This document shows positions 19,551 to 30,139 of a stretch of DNA of 64,000 nt, piece by piece. Positions within the stretch are counted from its first letter, which is position 1. Each line of letters begins with the position of its first letter. The position numbers and the translations under genes were made by a program. The notes beneath the pieces were generated by a model. The model made no database searches. It had not been told where the DNA came from and saw only the letters and a list, made by a program, of their open reading frames with translations. Source of the DNA: Dendrolimus kikuchii (taxonomy: Eukaryota > Arthropoda > Insecta > Lepidoptera > Lasiocampidae); the NCBI GenBank assembly GCA_019925095.2, contig CM034395.1, positions 14,554,213 through 14,618,212 on the forward strand. The letters are read 5' to 3'.

Positions 19551-20463
19551 TACAACATCCTACCCTACCCTACATCAAGGAGGTCACAGACAGAATTGGC
19601 CACATCCTCAGGCGAGCTTCAATCAAAACATATTTCAAGCCGCAGAAAAAGGTTACCCAATTTCTGAGACCTGTGAAAAGCAATATCCCACTCCAAGATG
19701 CAGGGGTCTACAAGCTCGATTGTGAGTGTGGATTGTCATACATTGGGCAAACAAAGAGGAGCTTAAAAACACGAGTAAAAGAACACATTGCTGACATGAA
19801 ACACACAAGGTCTACGAAGTCTGCGATCATTGAACACACGCTGGATAAACCCAACCACTACATCAGATTCGATAACTCACAAATCCTCGCAAAAGAGAAT
19901 CGTTTCATACCTAGAATGATGCCTGAGGCTATTGAAATCAAAAAATACCCAAATTTCAATAGAGAAGACGGTTGGCAAGTACCACCTTTTTGGGATCCAA
20001 TCATCAAAACTATTAAGACCCAAACCCAGCAAAAACCATCTGCCAGACCTCAAGACACTGTCACCTCTTTCTGCGTACAACGGAACACAAACCAACTTGA
20101 CTGATAATTACTTTATTTTTCCTTCCACCCATTTTAATATTATATAAAATTATTAGAGCTAGGCATGTTTGCTGAAGAGTTTCTTGCGCCGCTTCTTCTC
20201 TTCAAGCCATAACATGTTGCGAAGCGGTAGTAAATTAGATTAGGCTCCTATAGAGTAAATAATATAACCATAAACAAAATTAAAATGAAATAATTAAAAT
20301 TAACAAGTTGGCGGTAGGCTAAATAAAACTTTAACAATACTCGTTGACACTTGACATCTTGGTTTTCCGTAATCACGGCCACTGAAAAGTGGCCGAAACG
20401 TCGGAAAAACCAAAATCAAATAAAATTACCGCGCTGAAAACCGTTAAAACGTAGTTTTATTAT
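19551..20463 (+). mobile_element. Penelope-like element, 5'-truncated, with GIY-YIG domain
   Basis: Flanked by the 8-bp direct repeat gtatacaa (19543-19550 and 20464-20471), which lies inside the BEL integrase codons for 'LYTCAVYRA'. Only the 3' part remains: linker, GIY-YIG endonuclease, then a ~350-nt tail with 'aaccgttaaaacgtagtttt'. Plus orientation, opposite to its host element. Confidence 0.85.
19568..20104 (+). pseudogene. Penelope-like protein C-terminus, GIY-YIG endonuclease
   Basis: The frame opens with a PLE linker-like segment (LPYIKEVTDRIGHILRRASI, then KSNIPLQDAGVYKLDCECG). It enters the GIY-YIG module: GVYKLDC, LSYIGQTKRSLKTRVKEHI, SAIIEHTLDKPNHYIRF, and ends EAIEIKKYPNFNREDGWQV. 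The two Tyr-containing strands, the Arg of the first helix and the downstream catalytic Glu block (EAIEI) are visible. The reverse transcriptase is lost by 5' truncation and a frame change at about 19670 separates linker from endonuclease. In intact Penelope-like elements this domain nicks target DNA. Confidence 0.85.
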
Positions 20464-20471
20464 GTATACAA

Positions 20472-20746
20472 GTCGCGAAAACTTAAGAAAATATTATACA
20501 ATACGTTACGTAATACTAATGGACCTGCCAGATCGACCCCCATTGTCTTAAATGGCTCTGCGCATATAATTCTTTCTAAAGGCAAAGGCGCTTGTGTCGG
20601 TTTAGATTTATATCTCTTGCAAATAATACAACTTGAAATAACCGATTTCACGATCCGTCTAATGCCTATTATCCAAAATCTTGATCGCAAATCAGTAATA
20701 AGTTGACTGGCTCCAGCATGTTGAATCTGTTCATGTCTTTGTCTCA
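20472..20746 (-). pseudogene. BEL/Pao integrase, zinc-binding N-terminus
   Basis: Minus-strand frame MVRQRHEQIQHAGASQLITD...WIIGIRRIVKSVISSCIICK is the integrase H2C2 zinc domain (H..H in HEQIQHAG, C..C in CIICKRY). It is followed by PLPLERI and GVDLAGPL, the start of the catalytic core with its first Asp. The codons EKTM just before are found on the far side of the 6.9-kb insertion, at 27686-27700. Confidence 0.75.
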
Positions 20747-20824
20747 CCATTGTCCGAATGGGGATTGTTCACTTTTTTTCAATTTAGCTTTTTGAAAAAC
20801 CATTTCGAGGAATAGTGTTCCTAA

Positions 20825-23800
20825 TCATTTCTGTCTAGTTAAAATTCCAAAAAACGTACAATCCTCTGGTATTTTGAAAGAAATGAGTTTGACCTTTATT
20901 TGACCTTACTAAATCCTATGACGTCATTTACGTCTGGTGAAATGCATATGAATACCGTAGCCATTCAGTTTCAAAATACAAAAGGACCGACATTTTCCTT
21001 TTTATGTCATTGTTATGTCATACAACATCAACATAAACAAACATTTTATTCGACGTACTCCAGAATAAAATTATGTATATATTATCTCTTCAGACCAATA
21101 TTTCTTAAATATCTGTAAAGAGAATACTTACATATGGTCTCTAACTAAAAGTCAAAGAAAAGTGCATTATATAAACGAGCGTCTTCGTAAATGGCGATTG
21201 GAACGATGTCGAAACCTTTTCAAGAGATACGATCCAAAAAATAACCTGTTTACTGATGAGAAGATCATCACGGTGGAAGAAAATTTAACTGGCAAAACAA
21301 TACACCTTACGCCAGAAGTTAGAAGGACGTCCAAAATCACATATTGGAAACAATGATTTAAGCATTAAGTGATACTTTATTCGCTGGATAGCAGTGGATT
21401 TTCCAACAGGACTCTGTACCCTCCCATGAAGCTAATTCAATCCAACATTGGTTGCAAGCCAATTTGTCAGACTTTGTTCAGAGCATAGGTTGGCCTTCGT
21501 CGAGTTCTGACTTGAATTCTTTGGAGTATTCTTTATGAACTGCATTGGAGCTAATGGCATACAAAAAGTTCACCAGAACCTGAATTTATCTCAAGCGAGC
21601 CCAAATCAATAAATGGAAACTGATTGAAAAGATTAGTACCACCATAGAAGAATGGCCTATATCTTTAAAGCTTAATTAATTGAAAACAAGGATGGCTATT
21701 TTAAATAACTTATTTTTATATATACATAAATCTAGATGTTATTAGTTATAATTTATGTAAACAATATATGAATATTTAACATTCCTCCAAAAATATTTTA
21801 GCTTTACTTTGACTGATGTCTTAAGAGTTCACATTACGAGTTATAAGAATAAGATGGTTTCTATACTGAAAGCAAACTATTGTGAGTTATAAATTTGTAT
21901 GTGCCATATATTTATATGAATTGATTAATAAAATATATCTTTTGACTTATTATTTTGCAAGATGAAATAATAAATAACTTTTAGCAGGTAAACTTGTTTA
22001 TTTACTTAAACACTTATTAATAATAATTTAGGACATATTATAATTATAATCTTTTCAAAAATGTTCAGTTTTATCTTTTTCTTTTTTCTGCAGGCTAGCA
22101 TTTGGTTTTTTCTATACATAAAGTTTTCATGTAAACTGCAGTAGATAAGTCATAAAATTCTATGATCAAGCATAACCCTTGCTTATGCAGAAAAGTTGTT
22201 GCTAATTTTTTCTGAACCTGAAAAAAAAAGATATAAAGTGTCTATTTAATTACTTGCATAGTCCTTATTTAACTCATAATGTTTCATATTAGTAACTATG
22301 TTACACATCAAAATCATATTATTAAGAGATTTACAATCATTAACATATTTGTCACAAATCTTCATATTCCATGAAATCCTTCAAGCCATAGATGTGCTTA
22401 ATTAATCACTTTTAAGCCGGCAAGTGAATATATTTAAAACTACTGGAGAGTTTCATATTTTCCGGTAATTTGTTGTATAAGATCAGATCCATAACATACA
22501 TTAGCAATCAAACACACTATCTAACCGCCAGGGCAGTGGTGCAATGTCTGTTCCTTTATTTGTATGTATTTATATGAGATACTTTACTTGTATTGTAGAT
22601 TATTAAGAAAGTAATATAGGTTGCTGATTTATTGATTGTACCAAATTATCAAATAAGTAATTAATATTATTTTAATCAGTTTCTAATGAATGAGTGAGAC
22701 ATGTAGCTATTTTTCTATAAATATGGTGCACGTTTTAGATGAATTTTGACTTCAACACAAAGTATACTTACATCAATCATATATTAACTAATAATTAACA
22801 TTACTGATTTCTTATATGGATGAAATTTACAGACAGGAATAGTAATATACTACACAGGTTCTAAAAGGAAAGAAGGAAGATCTATGGACGAACATGTTGC
22901 ATTTAGAAACCTTCAGAAAACTACTTACATCAGGATTTTAGCTCCTCTTATATCTCCAATATGTACTATAGCTATGTACTCTAATAACATTACATGTTAG
23001 GTAGGTTTAGCGTATCAGCCTTTACAAAATTAACACTCCTATTTGAAGATCCGGCCATGTTTAGAAAGAGAAAATATTTAATACATTTTCATTAATAAAA
23101 CAGTTCACTTTTTTGTCGGATGACTTTAGAAGATTTTTCTAAGGACAAAATTAATTGTAATGAATAATATTAGAATTTAGAAATGCTGCATTAACCGCCG
23201 ATCTAAAGCCTAAATACCCAATGTTGCCAGGTTGCTAATAGTGAAATTACTAAAATTTGTAATTCTTGTAGGTACACACGTGTGTGTAGGAAAGTAACTC
23301 TCAACACATTGACTTAAAAAAGACCTTATCGAACATCGCCATGATTTTTAAATTGAAAACTTCGGTAGATACTTCTAGGACGGGGAAAATGCACTGAATT
23401 CGCACGACCGTCACGCTCAGATACCAAGTTTTTATCTCTGAAGTGCAGTCCTAACGACTGATATTTTTTTTAAAGGTCTGACTAATAATACTCCCCCCCC
23501 CCCCCTCAATTGAAACTGACAATACAACCTTTTTATTTTAACTGGATTGACAACATCATTGGATAATGAGACTATGTCTAGGTATCAGACATTAAAAATT
23601 ATAACCCAAATGTGATACCAAATCAAAGTATTTTAGTGGTCGAATGAGCTTTATCTGTAGTAATCGCCGAAAGAATACTTTATTACAAATTAAGAAAAGG
23701 AATGACATCGCAATGGTGTCTAATAGGTAATTTATGCCTGATTATCAATTAATGGTATTCAGTCTAACTGTACATTATTCAGTTTAAGTTATATTATATT

Positions 23801-24170
23801 GATTTTTCACTAAAGGTCATTTTAAATAACTTAACGGTAACTTTAGAAAATAATAAATGTTGAACACCAAAATATATAAAATAAATCTACCGATAAAATT
23901 GCTAAGCTGGCCACACTAAAATGATCACGATGTGTCATAATGAATAATGACAGTAACATTTAAATAGTAGCACAGATTAATATGATTATTTTCTTTTTAT
24001 AGGCAAAGGAATTAGTGTAAAGTTGTCCCCAATGACGTCATCGGATATTTTTTTTAAATATCGAATTAAAAAAAAACTAACTCTTAAAACACAAAAATAT
24101 TCAAATTAGTATCTTAAAATACCCTATTTTACATAATAAAAATATAAAATCATAGGGTAATTTTTTTTGA
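20825..24170. repeat. Tandem unit A (~3.35 kb)
   Basis: Begins 'tcatttctgtctagttaaa' and ends 'agggtaattttttttga'. Matches unit B throughout with sparse substitutions and small indels. Contains a mariner pseudogene near 21155-21680; otherwise AT-rich with no gene. The duplicated unit does not include the outer inverted end (20755-20824). Confidence 0.9.
21155..21680 (+). pseudogene. Mariner-like transposase fragment (unit A)
   Basis: The readable part gives YINERLRKWRLERCRNLFKR and NLFTDEKIITVEENLTGKT, the first catalytic Asp block of mariner-type transposases (FTDEKIF.VE). After stops it resumes in other frames with FQQDSVPSHEANSIQHWLQ, the second Asp block, and WPSSSSDLNSLEY, which matches WP..SPDLNP. 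Helix-turn-helix N-terminus missing and multiple stops: inactive. Confidence 0.8.
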
Positions 24171-24504
24171 TCATTTCTGTCTAGTTAAAATTCCAAAAAA
24201 CGTACAATCCCCTTGTATTTTGAAAGAAATGCGTTTGACCTTTATTTGACCTTACTAAATCCTATGACGTCATTGACGTCTGGTGAAATGCATATGAATA
24301 CCGTAGCCATTCAGTTTTAAAATACACAAGGACCGACATTTTCCTTTTTATGTCATTGTTATGTCATACAACATCAACATAAACAAACATTTTATTCGAC
24401 GTACTCCAGAATTAAATTATGTATATATTATCTCTTCAGACCAATATTTCTTAAATATCTGTAAAGAGAATACTTACATATGGTCTCTAACTAAGAGTCA
24501 AAGA

Positions 24505-25025
24505 AAAGTGCATTATATAAACGAGCGTCTTCGTAAATGGCGATTGGAGCGATATCGAAATCTTTTCAAGAGATACGATCCAAAAAGTAACCTGTTTACT
24601 TATGAGAAGATCATCACGGTGGAAGAAAATTTAACTGGCAAAACAATACACCTTGCGCCAGAAGTTAGAAGGACGTCCAAAATCACATATTGGAAATAAT
24701 GATTTAAGCATTAAGTGATACTTTATTCGCTGGATAGCAGCGGATTTTCCAACAGGGCTCTGTACCCTCCCATGAAGCTAATTCAATCCAACATTGGTTG
24801 CAAGCCAATTTGTCAGACTTTGTTCAGAGCATAGGTTGGCCTTCGTCGAATTCTGACTTGAATTCTTTGGAGTATTCTTTATGAACTGCATTGGAGCTAA
24901 TGGCATACAAAAAGTTCACCAGAACCTGAATTTATCTCAAGCGAGCCCAAATCAATAAATGAAAACTGATTGAAAAGATTAGTACCACCATAGAAGAATG
25001 GCCTATATCTTTAAAGCTTAATTAA
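24505..25025 (+). pseudogene. Mariner-like transposase fragment (unit B)
   Basis: Same remnant as at 21155-21680, including YINERLRKWRLERYRNLFKR. Here the first catalytic Asp codon is lost: the frame reads LFTYEKIITVEENL, Asp to Tyr, where unit A has LFTDEK. Inactive. Confidence 0.8.
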
Positions 25026-25992
25026 TTGAAAACAAGGATGGTTATTTTAAATAACTTATTTTTATATATACATAAATCTAGATGTTATTAGTTATAATTC
25101 ATGTAAACAATATATGAATATTTAATATTCCTCCAAAAATATTTTAGCTTTACTTTGTCTGAAGATTTGACTATCTTAAGAGTTATAAGAATAAGATGGT
25201 TTCTATACTGAAAGCAAACTATTGTGAGTTATAAATTTGTATGTGCCATATATTTATATGAATCGATTAATAAAATATATCTTTTGACTTATTATTTTGC
25301 AAGATGAAATAATAAATAACTTTTAGCAGTTAAACTTGTTTATTTACTTAAACACTTATTAATAATAATTTAGGACATATTATATAATCTTTTCAGAAAT
25401 GTTCAGTTTTATCTTTTTCTTTTTTCTGCAGGCTAGCATTTGGTTTTTTCTATACATAAAGTTTTCATGTACACTGCAGTGGATAAGTCATAAAATTCTA
25501 TGATCAAGCATAACCCTTGCTTATGCAGAAAAGTTGTTGTGAATTTTTCCTGAACCTGAAAAAAAAAAGATATAAAGTGTCTATTTAATTACTCGCATAG
25601 TCCTTATTTAACTCATAAATTTTCATATTAGTAACTATGTTACACATCAAAATCATATTATTAAGAGATTTACAATCATTAAGGTATTTGTCACAAATCT
25701 TCATATTCCATGAAATCCTTCAAGCCATAGATGTGCTTAATTAATCACTTTTAAGCCGGCAAGTGAATATATTTAAAACTACTGGAGAGTTTCATATTTT
25801 CCGGTAATTTGTTGTATAAGATCAGATCCATAACATACATTAGCAATCAAACACACTATCTCACCGCCAGGACAGTGGTGCAGTGTCTGTTCCTTTATTT
25901 GTATGTATTTATATGAGATACTTTACTTGTATTATAGATTATTAAGAAAGTAATATAGGTTGCTGATTTATTGATTGTACCAAATTATCAAA

Positions 25993-26156
25993 GGCTCGTG
26001 ATGTGAGGAGCCTTAAGAACAGATGAGCTTGCATGACAAGAGTTATGAATGTCAAAGAGGCAAGTGAGGTGTGTAAGAAGAAGCCTAAATGGCACTCTGT
26101 TGTTCGTGCCTACCCCGCAAGGGAACTGGCGTAAAGTTATGTATGCATGTATGTAT
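25993..26156 (+). mobile_element. SINE-like insertion with (ATGT)n tail, only in unit B
   Basis: Flanked by a ~16-bp duplication (gtaccaaattatcaaa, 25977-25992 and 26157-26172); unit A has the single empty site. The insert starts 'ggctcgtgatgtgaggagcc', contains 'cctaccccgcaagggaactg' and ends in 'atgtatgcatgtatgtatgt'. Confidence 0.85.
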
Positions 26157-27685
26157 GTACCAAATTATCAAATAAGTAATTAATATTATTTTAATCAGTT
26201 TCTAATGAATGAGTGAGACATGTAGCTATTTTTTGACTTCAACACAAAGTATACTTACACCAATCATATATTAACTAATAATTAACATTACTGATTTCTT
26301 ATATGGATGAAATTTACAGACAGGAATAGTAATATACTACACAGGTTATAAAAGGAAAGAAGGAAGGAAGATCTATGGACGAACATGTTGAATTTAGAAA
26401 CCTTCACAAAACTACTTACATCAGGATTTTAGCTCCTCTTATTTCTCCAATATGTACTACGAGTATAGCTATGTACTCTAATAACATTACATGTTAGGTA
26501 GGTTTAGCGTATCAGCCTTTACAAAATTAACACTCCTATTTGAAGAATCGGCCATGTTTAGAAAGAGAAAATATTTAATACATTTTCATTAATAAAACAG
26601 TTCACTTTTTTGTCGAATGACTTTAGAAGATTTTTCTAAGGACGAAATTAATTGTAATGAATAATATTAGAATTTAGAAATGCTGCATTAACCGCCGATC
26701 TAAAGCCTAAATACCCAATGTTGCCAGGTTGATAATAGTGAAATTACTAAAATTTGTAATTCTTGTAGGTACACACGTGTGTGTAGGAAAGTAACTCCCA
26801 ACACATTGACTTAAAAAAGACCTTATCGAACATCGCCATGATTTTTAAATTGAAAACTTCGGTAGATACTTCTAGGATGGGGAAAATGCACTGAATTCGC
26901 ACGACCGTCACGCTCAGATACCAAGTTTTTATCTCTGAAGTGCAGTCCTAACGACTGATATTTTTTTTAAAGGTCTGACTAATAATGCTCCCCCCCCCCT
27001 CCCCCTCAATTGAAACTGACAATACAACCTTTTTATTTTAACTGGATTAACAACATCATTGGATAATGAGACTATGTCTAGGTATCAGACATTAAAAATG
27101 ATAACCCAAATGTGATACCAAATCAAAGTATTTTAGTGGTCGAATGAGCTTTATCTGTTGCAATCGCCGAAAGAATACTTTATTACAAATTAAGAAAAGT
27201 AATGACATCGCAATGGTGTCTAATAGGTAATTTATGCCTGATTATCAATTAATGGTATTCAGTTTAACTGTACATTATTCAGTTTAAGTTATATTATATT
27301 GATTTTTCACTAAAGGTCACTTTAAATAACTTAACGGTAACTTTAGAAAATAATAAATGTTCAACACCAAAATATATAAAATAAATCTACCGATAAAATT
27401 GCTAAGCTGGCCGCACTAAAATGATCACAATGTGTCATAATGAATAATGACAGTAACATTTAAATAGTAGCACAGATTAATATGATTATTTTCTTTTTAT
27501 AGGCAAAGGAATTAATGTAAAGTTGTCCCCAATGACGTCATCGGATAATTTGTTTAAAAATCGAGATAAAAAAAAACTAACTCTTAAAACACAAAAATAT
27601 TCAAATTAGTATCTTAAAATACCCTATTTTACATAATAAAAATATAAAATCAGAGGGTAATTTTTTTTGAACAATCCCCATTGTC

Positions 27686-27945
27686 TTTTCGGCTTTCTCA
27701 TATTCAGAAAATGAAATAACACCTATTCTTTTATTATTTACATGCTTTACATTATGTACAAATCTTAAAATCCAAGCCATACCTTTTATTATTTTTGTAT
27801 ATTTTGAAAAATAGGTTTGTAATTTATTGAGTATGTACTCTTCAATAATAATATGTTTATTACATACAGTTTTCTTAGTTTCTAGGTAAACTTCACTTTC
27901 ATCAACAAGTCCAGAATGTGGCCAATTTTCATGGCCATTTCAATG
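27686..27945 (-). pseudogene. BEL/Pao pol, segment before the integrase
   Basis: Minus frame: WPHSGLVDESEVYLETKKTV, later KIIKGMAWILRFVHNVKH and IGVISFSEYEKAEKTM. The 'AWILRF..N' block and 'I...EYEKAE' helix correspond to the connection between RNase H and integrase in BEL/Pao polyproteins. Continuous with 20746 once the 6.9-kb insertion is removed. Confidence 0.65.
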
Positions 27946-27951
27946 ACACAC

Positions 27952-28044
27952 ACATTTTCAAATACAGAGACAAATAAAAAAAAAACTACTTATATATATA
28001 CTTATCAAACACTATGGACTAAAACAGAGGTTTCATTTCAAACA
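27952..28044 (-). repeat. BEL/Pao 5' LTR remnant
   Basis: Aligned with the 3' LTR from its TG start (28044) for about 93 bp, then breaks off at 'tgtgtgtca' where the sequence switches into mid-pol. The rest of the LTR, leader, gag and the first half of pol are gone. Confidence 0.65.
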
Positions 28045-28095
28045 ATGATAAATGGTGTGTTTAAGTTATCACTTTATTCTAGAATATCTTCTAGA

Positions 28096-28160
28096 ATGAG
28101 TTGTGTAGTTCGTAGTTGCATAAGTGTTTGGCATCCAACATCAGGCGTGAAATTCCACAA
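28096..28160 (+). CDS. Possible THAP-like first exon
   Basis: ATG MSCVVRSCISVWHPTSGVKFHK, with a consensus donor directly after (CACAA|GTAAGTTG). The C-x4-C spacing followed by 'GVKFHK' resembles the start of THAP zinc-finger domains (C..C...GI.FH.FP), which occur in insect regulators and P-element transposases. No second exon was found, because LINE insertions follow. Could be chance. Confidence 0.3.
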
Positions 28161-28424
28161 GTAAGTTGAATTAAATTCTTATTGGGTTACATTAACATTT
28201 TAGGGAAATTAACACTAAAAGTCTCGCTATTTTATAATAACACCATTGAGATATAACATGTCTAGAGAGAGCATTGCTAACAAACAACACCGCCAAAAAC
28301 GGCATTAAAAACGCGAAGCGTCGCTAAATTCACTCTGCGTTTTCGGAATATCAGGAAAAAAATATTACGCTATTTTTAATAATTAAATATTTTTTTATGT
28401 AAGTGAAAAGTTTAAATGATCGTT
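28161..28424. other. Spacer, no gene seen
   Basis: AT-rich; nothing beyond the possible THAP-like intron start. Confidence 0.4.
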
Positions 28425-29469
28425 ATAATAATAATAATTTATTTATTTAAAGACAATACAAATATACATACACGAATAAACAGTCTAATACAAATATACA
28501 CAAAAATACACAGTATAATGTTATTAGTAATTAGTTTTTTTCCCTTATGTCTATGTTAGTAATTAATGACTAGCACTGAATTAGTTCTTTTAATGAAGGA
28601 CCAAATCAGTGGGCAGTCAAACTTATCAGCTATTCCCTTCAGGATGCTGTTGCTGCTACCACGCAATCTGCCCAGTAACGACGCTGTTTTTATACGCCAC
28701 AAATCATCAAAGCCATCTATGTGTATATTTGAACAACAGACTTGCCGAGTACAGAGAGGTACAGTAAGCCTTAAACAACGTTATTTTAACCGTCTCTGTA
28801 CACCGAGCAAATCTGCGGGCCAACATGTTTGCCCGGACTGACAACGCCCTACGTTCCCTATCCATGTCCACATTATCGTCTTGGACCTCCGTTACCCAAT
28901 GCCCCAGATATTTAAACTTCTTAACTCTATTTATTTGAGTTCTATTGAGCAATAGAGGGGGGACAAATAATGGACACTTAGCCCCAGCTTTAAACACCAT
29001 GTATTCGGTCTTTTTCACATTATATACCAAACCATGAGATAAGGCATATGTTTCACAAACTGCAAGCATCTTACGTAATGCTGCAACCGATGGAGCCAGC
29101 AGCACCATATCGTCCGCATAGCTGATGTTATTTATGCATGCGCCGTCAATGGAACATCCGTCCTGCAAGCTGCTGAGTTTCTCTATTAAATCATCAACAT
29201 AAATGCTGAAAAGCAAGGATGAGCTCAGTCCACCCTGTCGTACTCCGCATTCCAGCCGGTACGGATCCGATAGTTCACTTCCCCATCTAACCTCGTTTTC
29301 CTGATCAAGGTACCAGGATGGAATAAGCTCTATTAACTCAACTGGTAGATCCTTGTCTTTTAACTTCTGCCACAGAAGATCATACGATACTAGATCGAAT
29401 GCTTTCGAGAGGTCCAAGAAACAAGCGTAGACAGGCGTCTCTCTGTCTACATAGTATTTAACAGTGTGC
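28425..29469 (-). mobile_element. CR1/L2-type LINE fragment, interrupted by R1-clade copy 3
   Basis: 5'-truncated or separated LINE whose 3' end lies in the 'aataataataataatttatt' run near 28430. The R1-clade copy 3 begins with its poly(T) at 29470, cutting the RT frame at 'HTVKYYVDRETPVYACFLDL'. No continuation could be recognised beyond 33.8 kb. Confidence 0.7.
28566..29468 (-). pseudogene. LINE reverse transcriptase fragment
   Basis: Reads TPVYACFLDLSKAFDLVSYD (first catalytic Asp), LECGVRQGGLSSSLLFSIYV, the catalytic ISYADDMVLLAPS, LVYNVKKTEYMVFKAG and FKYLGHWVTE. The thumb-region frame ends at YTHRWL and resumes shifted as RIKTASLLGRLRGSSNSIL, so there is a small deletion or frameshift near 28715. 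Motif wording fits the CR1/L2/Rex1 group; the exact clade is not resolved. The endonuclease half is absent. Confidence 0.75.
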
Positions 29470-30139
29470 TTTTTTTTTGAGTCCAGGGAAAATGCTTAGC
29501 TGATTTACGCACAAACTGGACCGTTGCTAGGGGAACGACACGCGTCGGTCGGGAGCGATAACACTGCAGCAATAGTATGCTCTTAGCAGTACTCCGTCCG
29601 CGATCGACGTCACAGAGTAGTGTGGAAGACTCCGAGCGTTGCTACACGAGCGAGCAACCCCAATACCCACTAAAACCCCCTCCTCCCTGTCGACCCTGCG
29701 CTTTTGTTTGTGTTGGAAAGGCTGAGATTTAGAACATAGTTACGCCCAGCCGATCCAGCGCAATAAAGTGCCTGGAGTGTGCCCTGGGAGAACACACCCC
29801 ACTTCGTTATGCGGGGGTAGAAGGTCCTTTGCTCTCCTAGCAAGCTAAAGGCCCCCCGCGGTAAACGGAACCTAACTCAGGGAGGGAAGTAATGCGAGTA
29901 CCTGCCTCTCCGGGTGCCAGCTGAAGGATGGCGACCTCAAGAAGACGCATTAGCACGCGCTGCAGGACTTCTCTCCCTACCGCGTTCTGCGGCCTCCTTG
30001 AGTGACATTACTGTCTCACAAAAAGTAACCGCAGGTCGCCGCTCTGCAGCATGGCCTTGACCAGGTCGCAGAGCGAGTCGACCGGACCTACATGCGTCTC
30101 AAGTTCGAAACGCCGCGGTGCCCATGCGGCGCACTCGAC

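Larger units (their letters stand above)
24171..27670. repeat. Tandem unit B (~3.50 kb)
   Basis: Second copy of unit A, longer mainly because of a ~164-bp SINE-like insertion at 25993-26156. Other differences include a poly(C) length change near 26990 and a short deletion near 25170. Apart from the mariner fragment it contains no supported gene. Confidence 0.9.
20755..27677. mobile_element. 6.9-kb insertion in BEL/Pao pol, built of two head-to-tail units
   Basis: 8-bp direct repeat CCATTGTC (20747-20754 and 27678-27685; GACAATGG on the coding strand). Removing the insertion and one repeat restores the BEL reading frame KAEKT-MVRQRHE. The ends share an inverted ggattgttca. The interior is a tandem duplication: 20825-24170 and 24171-27670. 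An 8-bp duplication suggests a hAT- or P-type DNA transposon, but I see no transposase of those families inside. The mariner-like remnants in each unit are a separate, older component. Confidence 0.75.
16655..28049 (-). mobile_element. BEL/Pao LTR retrotransposon relict with three nested insertions
   Basis: The flanks carry a 5-bp direct repeat ATGAT (16655-16659 and 28045-28049). The inner edges are 3' LTR 16660-16858 and a partial 5' LTR 27952-28044, both starting TGTTTGAAATG on the minus strand. Between them lie pol pieces in correct minus-strand order: 27945-27686, 20746-20472, 19542-19207, 17353-16880. They are separated by a 6.9-kb TIR insertion, a Penelope-like element and an RTE LINE. 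Gag, protease and RT are missing: the 5' LTR is fused almost directly to mid-pol, so a large internal deletion has also occurred. Confidence 0.8.

Noticed and set aside
20340..20463. Complete hammerhead ribozyme in the Penelope-like tail
   Set aside because: A stem followed by CGAAACGTC is visible but I cannot place the CUGANGA core, so it is not called.
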